From assembly GCF_001456025.1 (NCBI RefSeq), contig NZ_LMTZ01000085.1, positions 191,566-255,565 on the forward strand: 64,000 bases of DNA. Direction: 5' to 3'. Source of the DNA: Mastigocoleus testarum BC008 (lineage in GTDB: Bacteria; Cyanobacteriota; Cyanobacteriia; Cyanobacteriales; Nostocaceae). Positions 1 to 10,133 of the stretch are shown piece after piece. The translations under genes and the position numbers were made by a program. How positions within the stretch are numbered: the first letter of the stretch is position 1; the number at the start of each line of letters is the position of its first letter. Below the pieces are notes generated by a model that searched no databases, was not told the DNA's origin, and saw nothing but the letters and a program-made list of their open reading frames with translations.

Positions 1-546
1 TTCAAGTTGAGAATCTTCGCTATAAATTTGATCTTCTATTTCTAGCCATTGATCCTCAGTTAAAAGCTGTTTATAGGTCAAAGTTTCAGCATTTCCAGGA
101 CTGAGTACCACGTAGGAATTAAAGTAGACAATTTGCTCCACATCCCGGAGGGGCATATCTAGCAAAATAGAAATATAGCTAGGAATACCTTTGAGATACC
201 AGACGTGAGCTACAGGTGCAGCCAGCTTGATGTAGCCCATACGATGGCGGCGTACTCGCGATTCGGTAACTTCTACACCGCAACGTTCGCAAACTATTCC
301 CCGGTGACGTACCCGTTTATATTTACCGCAGTGACATTCCCAATCTTTTGCCGGACCAAAAATCCGCTCGCAGAACAAGCCATCCATCTCTGGCTTTAAG
401 GTCCGGTAATTAATTGTTTCTGGCTTAGTGACTTCACCTACAACCTGACCGTTAGGTAATGTTCTTTCACCCCATTGGCGAATGCGTTCTGGTGATGCTA
501 AACCGATTTTTACATAGTCAAACTGATTATTCTGGGTATGTCTCAT
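1..546 (-). CDS. rpoC1: RNA polymerase subunit gamma (RpoC1), N-terminal part
   Basis: This is the cyanobacterial gamma subunit, which corresponds to the N-terminal part of bacterial beta-prime and forms the clamp and zinc-binding region of RNA polymerase. The gene enters from the left edge, so only about 182 N-terminal residues are present. Recognisable features are the start [19 protein letters not shown] and the zinc-ribbon cysteines in CHCGKYKR and CERCGVE. An in-frame ATG 36 bases further upstream (582) would add 12 residues. I prefer 546 because the family normally begins at this point and a GGAG lies 12 bases before it. The gene follows rpoB by about 350 bases on the same strand, the usual rpoB-rpoC1-rpoC2 order. 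Confidence 0.95.
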   Translation of the reverse strand, partial: MRHTQNNQFDYVKIGLASPERIRQWGERTLPNGQVVGEVTKPETINYRTLKPEMDGLFCERIFGPAKDWECHCGKYKRVRHRGIVCERCGVEVTESRVRRHRMGYIKLAAPVAHVWYLKGIPSYISILLDMPLRDVEQIVYFNSYVVLSPGNAETLTYKQLLTEDQWLEIEDQIYSEDSQLE

Positions 547-663
547 GTGTCTAGTATTCTCCAACTTGAGTTGTGACTTCATGAAGGAACACGGGATGAT
601 AAATTCGCCGTGCTAGGAGGATTATTCAATTGTGAGGAGGGCAAAATTTTAAAACTGAGCAGA

Positions 664-740
664 ACTCAAACTCAAACTCAAACTCAAACTCAAAATCAAA
701 ATCAGAATCAAAATTAATATTCAAAATTAATACTCAAAAT
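664..740. repeat. Hexameric tandem repeat in the rpoB-rpoC1 spacer
   Basis: About five perfect copies of the hexamer ACTCAA run from 664 to 693 and then decay into related AATCAA-type units up to about 740. The tract lies between rpoB and rpoC1 and is very AT-rich. No protein or RNA function can be read from it. Confidence 0.8.
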
Positions 741-849
741 CAAAACTTAAAAGTAAAACCTAATCTTCTTGCAGTTAATTTCTGGAAATAAACTTTGAAT
801 CGAAAAGCTCACAGCACAGGGATTTTTCAGCGAAGAATTAAGCATTTAT

Positions 850-887
850 CTACAAGGTGGAAGATTTTAATTTACTCCACCTTGTAG
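850..887 (-). terminator. 12-bp hairpin immediately downstream of rpoB
   Basis: A perfect 12-base inverted repeat (850-861 against 876-887, CTACAAGGTGGA and its complement) with a 14-base loop starts 13 bases after the rpoB stop codon. It is not followed by a clear T-tract on the minus strand. It therefore looks more like a processing or partial attenuation site between rpoB and rpoC1 than a full terminator. That role is inference. Confidence 0.55.
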
Positions 888-899
888 GATTTTATACTT

Positions 900-3800
900 C
901 TATGATTCTTCTTCGATAGATTCGCGAGTGAGGGATTCATAAGTTGGACGGGGTGGAGTCCGGCGAGAACTATTATCTGCCATTAAGTCCACTTCTACAT
1001 CCAAAGAACTACCATCGTTTTGTGTTTCGACTTTATGCACTGCGATATCAAGTCCAAGGGATTGCAGTTCGCGCATCAAAACTTTGAAGGATTCTGGCGT
1101 ACCGGGACGAGGAATTGCTTTACCTTTTACGATCGCATTCAAAGCTTCATTACGTCCCTGCATATCATCAGATTTAACTGTGAGTAATTCCTGCAGGGTG
1201 TAGGCTGCACCGAATGCTTCCAGCGCCCATACTTCCATTTCTCCAAATCTTTGACCGCCTTGCTGTGCTTTACCACCCAAGGGTTGTTGAGTAACCAAGG
1301 AGTAAGGACCTGTGGAGCGAGCGTGAATTTTATCGTCCACCAAATGTACCAGTTTCAGCATGTAAGCCACACCAACGGTAATAGGGCGATCAAATGGTTC
1401 TCCCGTACGCCCATCGTATACTACGATTTTGCCCGGATCTTTGGGGTTATATATCCAGTTTTTGTTAGTTTCATCCCTGGCTTCTTGTAATTTGCCATGG
1501 ACAATTTGGCGAGATGATTCTTCCCCATACATTTCGTCGAAGGGAGTAATCTTGAAACGTACGCCCAAATTTTGACCAGCCCAACCCAGTAAACATTCAA
1601 AGACCTGCCCAACATTCATCCGGCTGGGTACGCCCAAGGGATTGAGGACAATATCTACAGGAGAGCCATCTGCCAAGTAAGGCATATCTTCAATTGGTAA
1701 TATCCGGGAAATAATTCCTTTATTTCCATGGCGTCCTGCCATTTTGTCGCCAACTTGAATTTTCCGTTTCTGGGCTACATATACCCGGACTACCATGTTA
1801 GCCCCAGGGGGTAATTCATCACCCTGTTCGCGGGTAAACAAACGTACATCAACTACGCGACCTTTTTCGCCGTTGGGAACTCGCAGAGAATTATCTCGAA
1901 CGTCTCTTGCTTTTTCACCAAAAATGGCTCGCAAAAGTTTTTCTTCTGGGGGCTGATCTGACTCACCTTTGGGGGTGACTTTACCAACCAAAATATCTCC
2001 AGCTTCTACCCACGCACCAATACGAATAATTCCCTGTTCGTCCAATTGACGCAGAGCATCTTCACCAACATTAGGAATTTCCCGAGTAATTTCTTCTGGT
2101 CCAAGTTTGGTTTGTCTTGCTTCAATTTCATATTTCTCAATGTGAATCGAAGTATAAACATCATCTTGTACTAGGCGTTCGCTAATCAAAATTGCGTCTT
2201 CGTAGTTGTAGCCTTCCCAAGGCATATAAGCAACGACGATATTTTGTCCTAGTGCCAGTTCTCCACCTTCTGTGGAGGAACCATCAGCTAACACTTGTCC
2301 GGCAACTACTCTTTCACCGGCACGTACCAGAGGCTTTTGATTCAAACAAGTGTCTTGGTTGGAACGTTGATATTTAGAAAGTTTGTAGACAATTTCGTTT
2401 GGACTGGGTTTAGGAGTACCGGTCAATGTTGCGGGAGGATTACTGAACAAGGAAGCTGCAGTTAAAGCTTCTTTAGGTTGTCCCCTGTCGTCACTACCAT
2501 CTGGAGAAGGCGGACGTACTCGAATTTCAGTTGCATCTACATAGGTTACAATCCCATCAGTACGGGATACCTTCACCATCCCGGAGTCTCTCGCTGCTTG
2601 AGCTTCCAAACCAGTACCAACCAATGGGCGTTCTGGTTTAAGTAGAGGTACAGCTTGCCGTTGCATGTTTGAACCCATCAAGGCACGGTTTGCATCGTCG
2701 TGCTCCAAGAAGGGAATCATGCTTGTAGCAACAGATACAATTTGTACTGGAGATACCGCTACATAGTCTACTTGGTCTGGTGTAGTTGTTGCCCAATCCT
2801 GGCGATAGCGTACGGGGATGATATCGCCAAGAATATTACCGTTCTCATCTACAGGAGTATCACCTGGAGCAACTTGCAAATCATCTTCTTCATCTGCAGT
2901 CATGTACGCCACAGGCAAATCAAATTTTACCCGCCCATTTTCTACAGGTCTAAAAGGAGTTTCTAAGAAACCATACAAGTTAACTTTGGCGTGGGTTGCT
3001 AAAGAACCAATTAGCCCAGCGTTGGGACCTTCAGGTGTTTCAATCGGACAAATCCGTCCGTAGTGGGAGGGATGAATATCTCGTACGGCGAAGCCAGCCC
3101 GTTCCCTGGTTAAACCACCTGGTCCTAGAGCCGAAAGACGACGTTTGTGGGTTAATTCCGCCAATGGATTGGTTTGATCCATGAATTGTGACAGTTGGCT
3201 GGAACCAAAAAATTCCTTAATTGCAGCAACCAAAGGTTTAGGATTCACCAATGAAGCAGGGGTGAGAACTTCGGCGTCTGATACGGTCATCCGTTCCCGG
3301 ATAATCCGCTCTAGACGATTTAAACCTACTCTGACCTGGTTCTGTAATAATTCGCCAACACTTCTAACCCGACGGTTACCCAAGTGGTCGATATCATCGG
3401 TGGAACCGATGTCATACTCAAGGTTAATCAAGTAATCGACTGCTGCCAAAATATCTTGGGAAGTCAGAACTCTTACTGTCTCTGGGACTTGTAGGCGTAA
3501 TTTCTTGTTGAGTTTATAACGTCCTACACGTCCTAAATCGTAACGTTTGGGGTCGAAAAAGCGGGATTCTAGCAGTTGTTGTCCCCCTAAAACCGTTGGG
3601 GGTTCGCCGGGACGTAACTTACGATATAACTCCATTAGGGCTTCTTCTTCAGAAAACTGCCCTTCTTTTTCAATTGTTTTTTCGAAGTAATCTGGATGGC
3701 GCAAGGCATCCATAATTTCGTTATCTGATAAGCTTAGGGCTTTAAGTAAGACCTGTGCCGATAGTTTGCGGGTTTTATCTATACGTACCCACACCAGATC

Positions 3801-4298
3801 GTTACGGTCTGTTTCGAACTTGAGCCATGCACCCCGATTAGGAATTAAGCTAGCAGAATAAGTTCGTCGACCGTTTTTGTCAATTTCCGATTTGTAGTAA
3901 ACCCCAGGCGATCGGACAATTTGGTTAACAATTACCCTTTCAGCACCGTTAATGATGAACGTTCCACGTTCGGTCATTAGGGGTAAATCGCCAATAAATA
4001 CTTCTTGGTCTTTTACGTGCCCTGTTTCTTTATTAATTAAACGAGTCGGCACGTACATCTGTACAGCATAAGTGCTGTCGCGTCGTTTGGCTTCTTCGAC
4101 ACTGTACTTCGGTTCTTTGAGCTTATAGTTTTGACCTAAAAAGTGCAGTTCTAGTTTGCCAGTATAATCTGTAATGGGACTAAAAGAATTCAGCTCCTCA
4201 ATTAACCCTTCTTCTAGAAACCAACGAAAACTAGATCGCTGGATTTCAATTAAGTCGGGCAACAGGAAGGCGGGTTCCATTATTGTTTCGTTCGTCAT
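900..4298 (-). CDS. rpoB: RNA polymerase subunit beta
   Basis: This is the catalytic beta subunit of RNA polymerase, 1132 residues, the usual cyanobacterial size. Family hallmarks are visible throughout: [20 protein letters not shown] at the N-terminus, the rifampicin-region segments [25 protein letters not shown] and [19 protein letters not shown] (each quoted in parts), [12 protein letters not shown], and the C-terminal [15 protein letters not shown]. An open frame extends 30 codons upstream to 4388, but MTNET at 4298 is the normal start of the family and has a purine-rich AAGGTAGAGG just before it. It is the second gene of a tatD-rpoB-rpoC1 minus-strand run, preceded by a 725-base spacer that probably holds its promoter. 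Confidence 0.97.
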   Translation of the reverse strand: MTNETIMEPAFLLPDLIEIQRSSFRWFLEEGLIEELNSFSPITDYTGKLELHFLGQNYKLKEPKYSVEEAKRRDSTYAVQMYVPTRLINKETGHVKDQEVFIGDLPLMTERGTFIINGAERVIVNQIVRSPGVYYKSEIDKNGRRTYSASLIPNRGAWLKFETDRNDLVWVRIDKTRKLSAQVLLKALSLSDNEIMDALRHPDYFEKTIEKEGQFSEEEALMELYRKLRPGEPPTVLGGQQLLESRFFDPKRYDLGRVGRYKLNKKLRLQVPETVRVLTSQDILAAVDYLINLEYDIGSTDDIDHLGNRRVRSVGELLQNQVRVGLNRLERIIRERMTVSDAEVLTPASLVNPKPLVAAIKEFFGSSQLSQFMDQTNPLAELTHKRRLSALGPGGLTRERAGFAVRDIHPSHYGRICPIETPEGPNAGLIGSLATHAKVNLYGFLETPFRPVENGRVKFDLPVAYMTADEEDDLQVAPGDTPVDENGNILGDIIPVRYRQDWATTTPDQVDYVAVSPVQIVSVATSMIPFLEHDDANRALMGSNMQRQAVPLLKPERPLVGTGLEAQAARDSGMVKVSRTDGIVTYVDATEIRVRPPSPDGSDDRGQPKEALTAASLFSNPPATLTGTPKPSPNEIVYKLSKYQRSNQDTCLNQKPLVRAGERVVAGQVLADGSSTEGGELALGQNIVVAYMPWEGYNYEDAILISERLVQDDVYTSIHIEKYEIEARQTKLGPEEITREIPNVGEDALRQLDEQGIIRIGAWVEAGDILVGKVTPKGESDQPPEEKLLRAIFGEKARDVRDNSLRVPNGEKGRVVDVRLFTREQGDELPPGANMVVRVYVAQKRKIQVGDKMAGRHGNKGIISRILPIEDMPYLADGSPVDIVLNPLGVPSRMNVGQVFECLLGWAGQNLGVRFKITPFDEMYGEESSRQIVHGKLQEARDETNKNWIYNPKDPGKIVVYDGRTGEPFDRPITVGVAYMLKLVHLVDDKIHARSTGPYSLVTQQPLGGKAQQGGQRFGEMEVWALEAFGAAYTLQELLTVKSDDMQGRNEALNAIVKGKAIPRPGTPESFKVLMRELQSLGLDIAVHKVETQNDGSSLDVEVDLMADNSSRRTPPRPTYESLTRESIEEES

Positions 4299-5023
4299 GC
4301 CTCTACCTTTGTCAACCTGGTTAAACAAGAACGCAATTACTTGATTTTTTTTCGGGCACCAAATTATCTGAACGCCCGGAACAGACAAAATGGAGCGATT
4401 AAGCGATTAAATTATGTCGTTCGCGATTGTAGCAAGGGTATGCTTTCCCCAAACGCTAACAAATTGAGCCAAGGCGGATTTTTTCGGCGCTACACCCAAA
4501 ATCCACTCCTCAACCGATTTGAGAATATGTTTGGTTTTCCTCACTTCCCCATTCTGACCCCTTGATGTTAATAGTATGTATTTATACTCATCCTCATTGT
4601 TTAACGGAAAAGAATATTCACCTCTTTATTCGCATCCCGCGCTCAGTCTTCGCATACGGGTAGTTTCTACTCACAAGGCAATTATGTTTAATAATTTGCT
4701 AAAGATTTGTATAATTGGATTGTGGCCTAGAGCAATAGTTTAACTCAAGCTTGTACAAAAACATCATTATCATTCAATTGCGTTCACTTGTAGAGAATAC
4801 ATGGACTTACAAGGAAATAGCAATCTGAATGAGGGAATATCTGTTATATTTTGCTTCCCTTAATTATTATGGCGCAAGCTTTATCATTTGGAATAAATAA
4901 TAATATCATAATTTCTCTAAGCCGAAGGGTTGAATTTTGAACGTTTGATTTAACTGGGTTTCAAGAGTTTTCAGATTTCAAATTCAAGTTTCAAAGTTTT
5001 TAAGGCTTCAAATTCTTAGGATT
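4299..5023. other. rpoB upstream spacer, no gene seen
   Basis: This is a 725-base AT-rich stretch between tatD and rpoB. Short open frames here are not convincing. It presumably contains the rpoB promoter and leader, but I could not assign -10/-35 boxes with confidence. Bases 4930-5020 hold degenerate repeats of TTTCAAA-like units. Confidence 0.6.
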
Positions 5024-5818
5024 TCAAAGTTTATGATTCACTAATCCAAACAGTTCGCAAGCATTTCTAGTTGTTTGATTTGCTATTGCTTCTACTGTTT
5101 GTCCTCTGATGTCTGCTACTCGCTCTGCAACAAAACGTACGTAAGCAGGTTCATTACGCTTTTGACCGCGTTTGGGGACCGGAGCTAAAAATGGACAGTC
5201 AGTTTCAATTAACAGCCTTTCATCCCAAACCATTGCTGCACTAGCTTGAATTTGTTTGGCACTTTTGAAAGTGACCGTACCGCTAAAGCTGATGTGGAAG
5301 CCCAAATCCAAAAACCATTGAGTTTCCTCCGGATTACCTCCCCAGCAGTGCATTACGCCACGCAGACGTTCTCCTTTTAAATTTCGCCACTTTGCTAAAA
5401 CTTTTCTTAAAGGTTCTGCTGCGTTGCGACAGTGGATAATCACAGGCAAATTTAATTCCGTCGCGATCGCCAACTGTTCCTCTAATACAAAATATTGTTG
5501 TTCGTAGTTATCGGCTTTGTAAAAGTCCAGCCCAGTTTCACCAATCGCAACAATTTTGGGATCGCTCGTTGCTAAGGACAATATCTGATTTGCCATCCCA
5601 TCATGCCATTTATCAACATCCAATGGGTGTAGTCCAACTGCAAAACTAACTTCGTCAAAGCGATTAGCTATTTCCTGAATACTAGAAAATTCCGATGGCT
5701 CTACACAGGAGTGCACCAAACGTACAACACCCGCCTCTTGCCACCGGGAACGTATTTCTTCTAAATCGACTTTGAACAAGTCAAAGTTAATATGAACGTG
5801 AGTGTCAATTAGCTGCAT
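5024..5818 (-). CDS. tatD: TatD family metal-dependent DNase
   Basis: Metal-dependent hydrolase of the TatD/YcfH family, about 264 residues. The TIM-barrel metal ligands are visible: DTHVH near the N-terminus, [21 protein letters not shown] and the late [11 protein letters not shown]. Family members act as 3'-5' exonucleases or deoxyribonucleases, but the cellular role in cyanobacteria is not clear. I start at MQLIDTHVH, the usual family start. Two in-frame ATGs lie a few codons upstream (5824 and 5842). The position between rpsT and rpoB is the conserved cyanobacterial arrangement. Confidence 0.92.
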   Translation of the reverse strand: MQLIDTHVHINFDLFKVDLEEIRSRWQEAGVVRLVHSCVEPSEFSSIQEIANRFDEVSFAVGLHPLDVDKWHDGMANQILSLATSDPKIVAIGETGLDFYKADNYEQQYFVLEEQLAIATELNLPVIIHCRNAAEPLRKVLAKWRNLKGERLRGVMHCWGGNPEETQWFLDLGFHISFSGTVTFKSAKQIQASAAMVWDERLLIETDCPFLAPVPKRGQKRNEPAYVRFVAERVADIRGQTVEAIANQTTRNACELFGLVNHKL

Positions 5819-5932
5819 CTTAGTCATGAGCTTAGCTGTCACTTAATATAGACCATTGTTTTCTAGCTGTGGGGTATGAGCTAGAAAAAATTGAATAGCA
5901 ACTAAATGAATATCGATTATTCGTCAATGACT

Positions 5933-6238
5933 TTAAGATGCTGTGGCTGTCTCGGGTACTGAAGACTTAAATCTTTTCGCCAATCGGGATTTTTTCCTGG
6001 CACCTTTGTTGGGATGGAAAACTCCACGCTTTACTGCGCGATCGATTTTGCTGTAAGCCTCAGACATTCTCTGGTTGACTTCTTGTTTTGATTCTGGGCT
6101 GGGATTTGCTGCATAATTATCTACAGCAACTAAGAACTTTTTCGTTAAAGTTCTAACTGCGGATTTATATGCTTTATTCCGCAGTCTATTGCGTTCTGCA
6201 ATTTGAGCGCGCTTGAGAGCAGACTTTGAATTCGCCAC
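5933..6238 (-). CDS. rpsT: Small ribosomal subunit protein bS20
   Basis: Ribosomal protein S20, 101 residues, which binds 16S rRNA early in 30S assembly. The sequence is highly basic and begins [18 protein letters not shown], with the conserved stretch [20 protein letters not shown] near the end. It lies 90 bases upstream of tatD on the same strand, so the two genes may share a transcript. The 10-residue C-terminal tail after KRFKSS is low in conservation within the family. Confidence 0.97.
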   Translation of the reverse strand: MANSKSALKRAQIAERNRLRNKAYKSAVRTLTKKFLVAVDNYAANPSPESKQEVNQRMSEAYSKIDRAVKRGVFHPNKGARKKSRLAKRFKSSVPETATAS

Positions 6239-7032
6239 AATTACTTCCTACAAAGGATATTAATACTTACACACACTACTAGAGATACTAATATAGCATT
6301 GATATTGCCAATGGTACGATTGAAGCAAAAAATATTTTTGCCGTGGCATGGAGATACATCGCCAGACTTGATTTATTAAGGTACTTTTAAGCAGTTATAA
6401 ATATTTTATTAAGCCTTTATTCCGTGAACGTTGATATGGATTTTTGAAAAAATTTGTTTTGGTATTAAAGGATTAGTGTTTGTAAAGGGATCGACTTGGA
6501 TAATTGCTGCTAGAGAAAACCATTTGATTCAAATATAGCAAAAATTTTCAATCTAAGCTTTACCAGCTAAATCTATATCTATTTAGATGGTCTATCACGT
6601 GTGTTATCTCATTATAAGATACTATTTGAGGATATGATTTTAAATTTATATTTTCAATCAACTTATATTCAATCACATAAGCATATAAATATTATCCGGT
6701 TAGTTAAATTAAAAATGAGACAATAATGTAACCCAAAATAATTATTTAATAGTTGAATAAATAGTCAATTTTATAAATATTGGTAGTTGCTAAATGGCGA
6801 TTATTGTCTACTTTGTAAAAATTTAAGCCTTTGTGATTTTAGTAAAATATATTATTTTTCATAAATCTTAACTTCGCGTAGATTTTAATAGCTGATTCTT
6901 GAGTGCCTTATTACTTAATCATATAAGACTAAAATCTTCATATACTTCGCAAAAATTAAACTATGCAAATTGTGTCACTAAATAATTATCATTTCAGTTA
7001 TAATTCCTAAATTGATTTTCACCATAATTACA
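6239..7032. other. AT-rich divergent intergenic region
   Basis: About 800 bases between rpsT (minus) and a plus-strand gene. It is very AT-rich, without a credible reading frame or RNA gene. It must contain the rpsT promoter, but I could not place it. Confidence 0.6.
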
Positions 7033-7362
7033 ATGGCTTTAAAAATTATTCAAAGTTTTGATGGAAGCTTTGTACTGGATGCAAAAGCAAAAGAAATCCT
7101 TTTTAATCTATTAAATAGTGAAAACTTTATTGGACAAATTTGCCAAACACTCAAGTGCAAGGATATAAAATTTACGGAATTACTATTTCAACCCGTACCA
7201 TATAGTATAAATACACCTAAAGGTATGCCTAAAGAATTTGAAAAGTATCACAAATCTGATGATTATCTAATCGTCAATGTGCCACCAAACTTCATGTTTA
7301 ATGCCAAGATTTTTAAACCCAGTCGTCTATGTGCGATTTATCAAAAAGTAATTAGCGAGTAA
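7033..7362 (+). CDS. Hypothetical protein, 109 residues
   Basis: I do not recognise this protein. It is a soluble, mixed-charge sequence starting MALKIIQSFDGSF. It has a central NTPKGMPKEFEKYHKSDD and a C-terminal half that looks structured (YLIVNVPPNFMFNAKIFKPS). There is no signal peptide or membrane segment. The frame can be extended to a TTG at 7012, but the ATG at 7033 is the natural start. It lies 72 bases before the GIY-YIG-like gene on the same strand and may be cotranscribed with it. The coding appearance (codon periodicity, no low-complexity sequence) supports a real gene. Confidence 0.65.
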   Translation: MALKIIQSFDGSFVLDAKAKEILFNLLNSENFIGQICQTLKCKDIKFTELLFQPVPYSINTPKGMPKEFEKYHKSDDYLIVNVPPNFMFNAKIFKPSRLCAIYQKVISE

Positions 7363-7434
7363 ATTCAATTTTGAAATAAGTTGAAGTTGTTTAAAGTTAT
7401 TTAAAGTAAATTAAAATAATCTCACATTAAGTCT

Positions 7435-7980
7435 ATGCAAGCTCAAACCAACGTACCTGCTTTAAGGGATTTAACAGATATTTCTTTTATTGATGAAAAT
7501 GGTCAATTACCAGAGCAATACCAGGGCAAAATAGGAGTATATGCCATTTTTGATGCTGAAAAAGTATTGCAATTTGTTGGTTATTCTCGGAATATTTTTA
7601 TCAGTTTAAAGCAGTGCTTAGTTCGACAACCACAAAAGTGTTACTGGTTAAAAGCTGAAACTATCGAACGTCCTAGTCGTTCTATTTTAGAAAATATTGA
7701 GAAAGCTTGGATTGAAGAAAATGGTAGTATCCCTCTAGGGAATGGAGATGAGAAACCAAAATGGACCCAACCGATAGATGCAAAATTACAAATTACCCCA
7801 GAAGAGCAGGCGAATTATGAAAATCCTGCTAATGATGAAATCGCCAAAGTGAAAATTCTCAAAAGTGTAGCGCGAAGAGTAGAAGCAGAAATTCTCCAAG
7901 TTTTAGAAGCACGAGGTCTAAAAATGCAGGTTCGATTTAATCCAAAGTTGAAGGAAGAAGGTTTGTTGGATTTGAAATAA
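7435..7980 (+). CDS. GIY-YIG-like protein of the cyanobacterial type
   Basis: A 181-residue protein with an N-terminal segment resembling the GIY-YIG fold: GVYAIFDAEKVLQFVGYSRN at residues 33-52 occupies the place of the GIY...YIG strands, followed by a conserved-looking LVRQPQKCYWLK. The usual catalytic Arg and Glu pattern is not clearly intact, so nuclease activity is uncertain. The C-terminal half is charged and helical (EIAKVKILKSVARRVEAEIL). It lies convergent with the last gene of the lasso cluster, which ends 47 bases away. Identification is from family resemblance only. Confidence 0.6.
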   Translation: MQAQTNVPALRDLTDISFIDENGQLPEQYQGKIGVYAIFDAEKVLQFVGYSRNIFISLKQCLVRQPQKCYWLKAETIERPSRSILENIEKAWIEENGSIPLGNGDEKPKWTQPIDAKLQITPEEQANYENPANDEIAKVKILKSVARRVEAEILQVLEARGLKMQVRFNPKLKEEGLLDLK

Positions 7981-8027
7981 ATCTATCAATGTTAATGTTG
8001 TTGATAATACTCGAACTGCTGGGATAC

Positions 8028-9164
8028 TTAAATTGACAATCCCATGCTAGTGGTTTTGAACCAATGAATAAAAGATTGTAAGTACAATAATTTATCTTGT
8101 AAGCGCTCTCTTGTTTGTACGTGATAAAGAGTTTTCCCCAAAAATTTCTCTGAAGTTCTTACCTTGTCAAATAATTGAGCGTAAACAAGAGGGATAATTT
8201 TTTCTATGATTTTGTCACTTTTGATTTGTTGGTAAATTTCTGGTGGTAAATTCACTTCAAACAGATTTATTGTAAGTAAAAGGCCGACAAAAAGTATTCT
8301 TTTACACTGCCATTTCTCGGAATTGTGAATAACTCTTTCCCAATTTAAATTTGGATTGGTATAAATGAGTGTTGCGATGTCGCATAACCAAGCTAATTTT
8401 GTCCAGATATGTCTCGAGCCATGGACGCATAAAATGGGCAGATAATACTCAGGGGGTAAGGTTAAAGTAGTAATATTACTGATGTTAATTGGTGTTAGAT
8501 TATTCCAAAAATCATCTGGCTTGATATCAGTAAAAACTTTTGGTCCTAAACGCCAGTGAACTTCTATGAGAATTTTTTTGGGTTCGTCAATAAAATCATA
8601 GGTATGTTGATTTCTCGATCGCAGGTAGGCTAATTCTTGAGCCCGATTCATTTTTCGTTTGGGTTGATATCCCAGAGAAATTAGTAACTCTTTAACTGCA
8701 AAAATATCTTTGGGTTGTACCATGATATCTAAATCGCAGAATCGGCGCATACCGACATTACCGTAGATTGAATTTGCTAAAACTGGTCCTTTATAAGGAA
8801 ATACAGTTATATTTTGTTTTTGTAATAGGGATAAAATTTTTATTAGTTCCCCAGTTATAAACAAGTTATTCTGGGCATTAGCATGAAAAATACTCCGAAG
8901 TTCCCTGAGAACGGGTTCGGGAATATATTCTGGGCAGTTATTATTGATACGGCTATATAAAAGAGGTGCGACTCCGTGTCGATAAGCAGTTTTCAGAAAA
9001 AACTTCCAATCAATTGGTTTTTGAGCTAAGACTTTAATTTCCTCTAGGGTGCGATCTTCAACTTCGGGATATAGAGCATATAACAGTAACTCTATTTCGG
9101 GGCTAATATCGCGACTAAGATTTATTTTCTGTTTTTCGAGGTCTGAATCAGCTAATAGTTGCAT
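8028..9164 (-). CDS. Nucleotidyltransferase-fold protein of the lasso cluster (NTP_transf_5 type)
   Basis: A 378-residue protein of the uncharacterised nucleotidyltransferase family often found in RiPP clusters. The diagnostic centre is PYKGPVLANSIYGN followed by GMRRFCDLDIMVQP, where the paired Asp residues of DLDI are the expected metal ligands of the polymerase-beta-like fold. The family is known from lasso clusters, where a homologue in the pseudomycoidin cluster was linked to a further modification of the peptide; the reaction is not settled. It is the last gene of the minus-strand cluster, 168 bases after the methyltransferase, with which it may share a transcript. No strong ribosome site precedes the ATG. 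Confidence 0.8.
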   Translation of the reverse strand: MQLLADSDLEKQKINLSRDISPEIELLLYALYPEVEDRTLEEIKVLAQKPIDWKFFLKTAYRHGVAPLLYSRINNNCPEYIPEPVLRELRSIFHANAQNNLFITGELIKILSLLQKQNITVFPYKGPVLANSIYGNVGMRRFCDLDIMVQPKDIFAVKELLISLGYQPKRKMNRAQELAYLRSRNQHTYDFIDEPKKILIEVHWRLGPKVFTDIKPDDFWNNLTPINISNITTLTLPPEYYLPILCVHGSRHIWTKLAWLCDIATLIYTNPNLNWERVIHNSEKWQCKRILFVGLLLTINLFEVNLPPEIYQQIKSDKIIEKIIPLVYAQLFDKVRTSEKFLGKTLYHVQTRERLQDKLLYLQSFIHWFKTTSMGLSI

Positions 9165-9332
9165 ATAAAAATATTTTTATAGAATTCTGCACACGGGTAT
9201 GATGATGCTTTCATCTCATCACCATTCTGAACTCTCGAAGCTAAGTTTCGAAGTAATACCTTGAATTTGAAGCTAAATTACAACTTAAATTTCAATTTAT
9301 TTTTTGGGAACATCAATATATTGAAAAATTTT

Positions 9333-9959
9333 TTACTTTTTATCTCCTATCATCAGGTAACTACCATAAACATGTAGATAGGGAAAATAATAACCAAGAT
9401 ATCTTGTTACTTTACCGCTGCCATATACTTTAATACGTGAATAACCCGTGCTTCTCAGTTTTAATTTCAAAGTATCGTGAAAATGTTGAGAAATATGAGC
9501 TCCACCTAAAACACTTTCATTACGAATTCTCTTTTTTAAATCTGAAGGATTGGGAGTAGTTAGTAAAAATCTCCCACCTATTTTCAAAACTCGAAATATT
9601 TCTATTAAAGTTCGATCTACGTCTGACGGGGATATGTGTTCAATAAATTCTCCAGCAACAACAACATCAAACTTATAGTCGTCACAAGGTATATTTGTTG
9701 ACAATCCATAAATACCTTGCTCATAAATTGTATTGGGAAGTTTATTTAATCGGTCTCGAACACAATCTAAACCAAAAATCTTCAGTTCTTGATTTAGTTT
9801 TTTAAGTACTTGACCTCCTCTCCCAGTATTACATCCAATATCCAATACAGTTTCTACATTCGCAGGGAAAAAGCCATAGAACTGCTGATAGCGCTCTGAA
9901 GTAAAAGGATCTTTTTCACTCACTTCCTGCTGTGCATTTAATTCTTCATAAGAAATCAT
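9333..9959 (-). CDS. Class I SAM-dependent methyltransferase in the lasso cluster
   Basis: A 208-residue Rossmann-fold methyltransferase. Motif I is VLDIGCNTGRGG at about residues 38-49, followed by FGLDCVRDRL (acidic end of strand 2) and FDVVVAGEFIEHI (motif IV region). Then comes the FRVLKIGGRFLLTTPNP typical of Methyltransf_11/23 proteins. Substrate residues cannot be read. Its place between the exporter and the nucleotidyltransferase of the lasso cluster suggests it modifies the peptide, for example on a carboxylate, but this is inference. A TTG two codons upstream also opens the frame; the ATG at 9959 has an AGGG about 10 bases before it. Confidence 0.85.
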   Translation of the reverse strand: MISYEELNAQQEVSEKDPFTSERYQQFYGFFPANVETVLDIGCNTGRGGQVLKKLNQELKIFGLDCVRDRLNKLPNTIYEQGIYGLSTNIPCDDYKFDVVVAGEFIEHISPSDVDRTLIEIFRVLKIGGRFLLTTPNPSDLKKRIRNESVLGGAHISQHFHDTLKLKLRSTGYSRIKVYGSGKVTRYLGYYFPYLHVYGSYLMIGDKK

Positions 9960-10133
9960 TTTCAAAATCCCTGGAGATACTCATATATGGTTTCAATATG
10001 ATTTTTTAGTAATTAGGGAAAATTTATAAGTATTGTTTATAAAACTTCTTTATCTGTTGTCCTGAGTTTTCAATTAAATAGAAGCTGTATTTGTTGTGAC
10101 TAGCGAAACTTGTATGCTCTATCAAGGTTAATG

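Noticed and set aside
205..399. Plus-strand frame of 64 codons
   Set aside because: Lies entirely antisense to the conserved zinc-binding region of rpoC1.
4341..4565. Plus-strand frame overlapping the rpoB start
   Set aside because: No protein-like features, no ribosome site, and it overlaps the rpoB leader.
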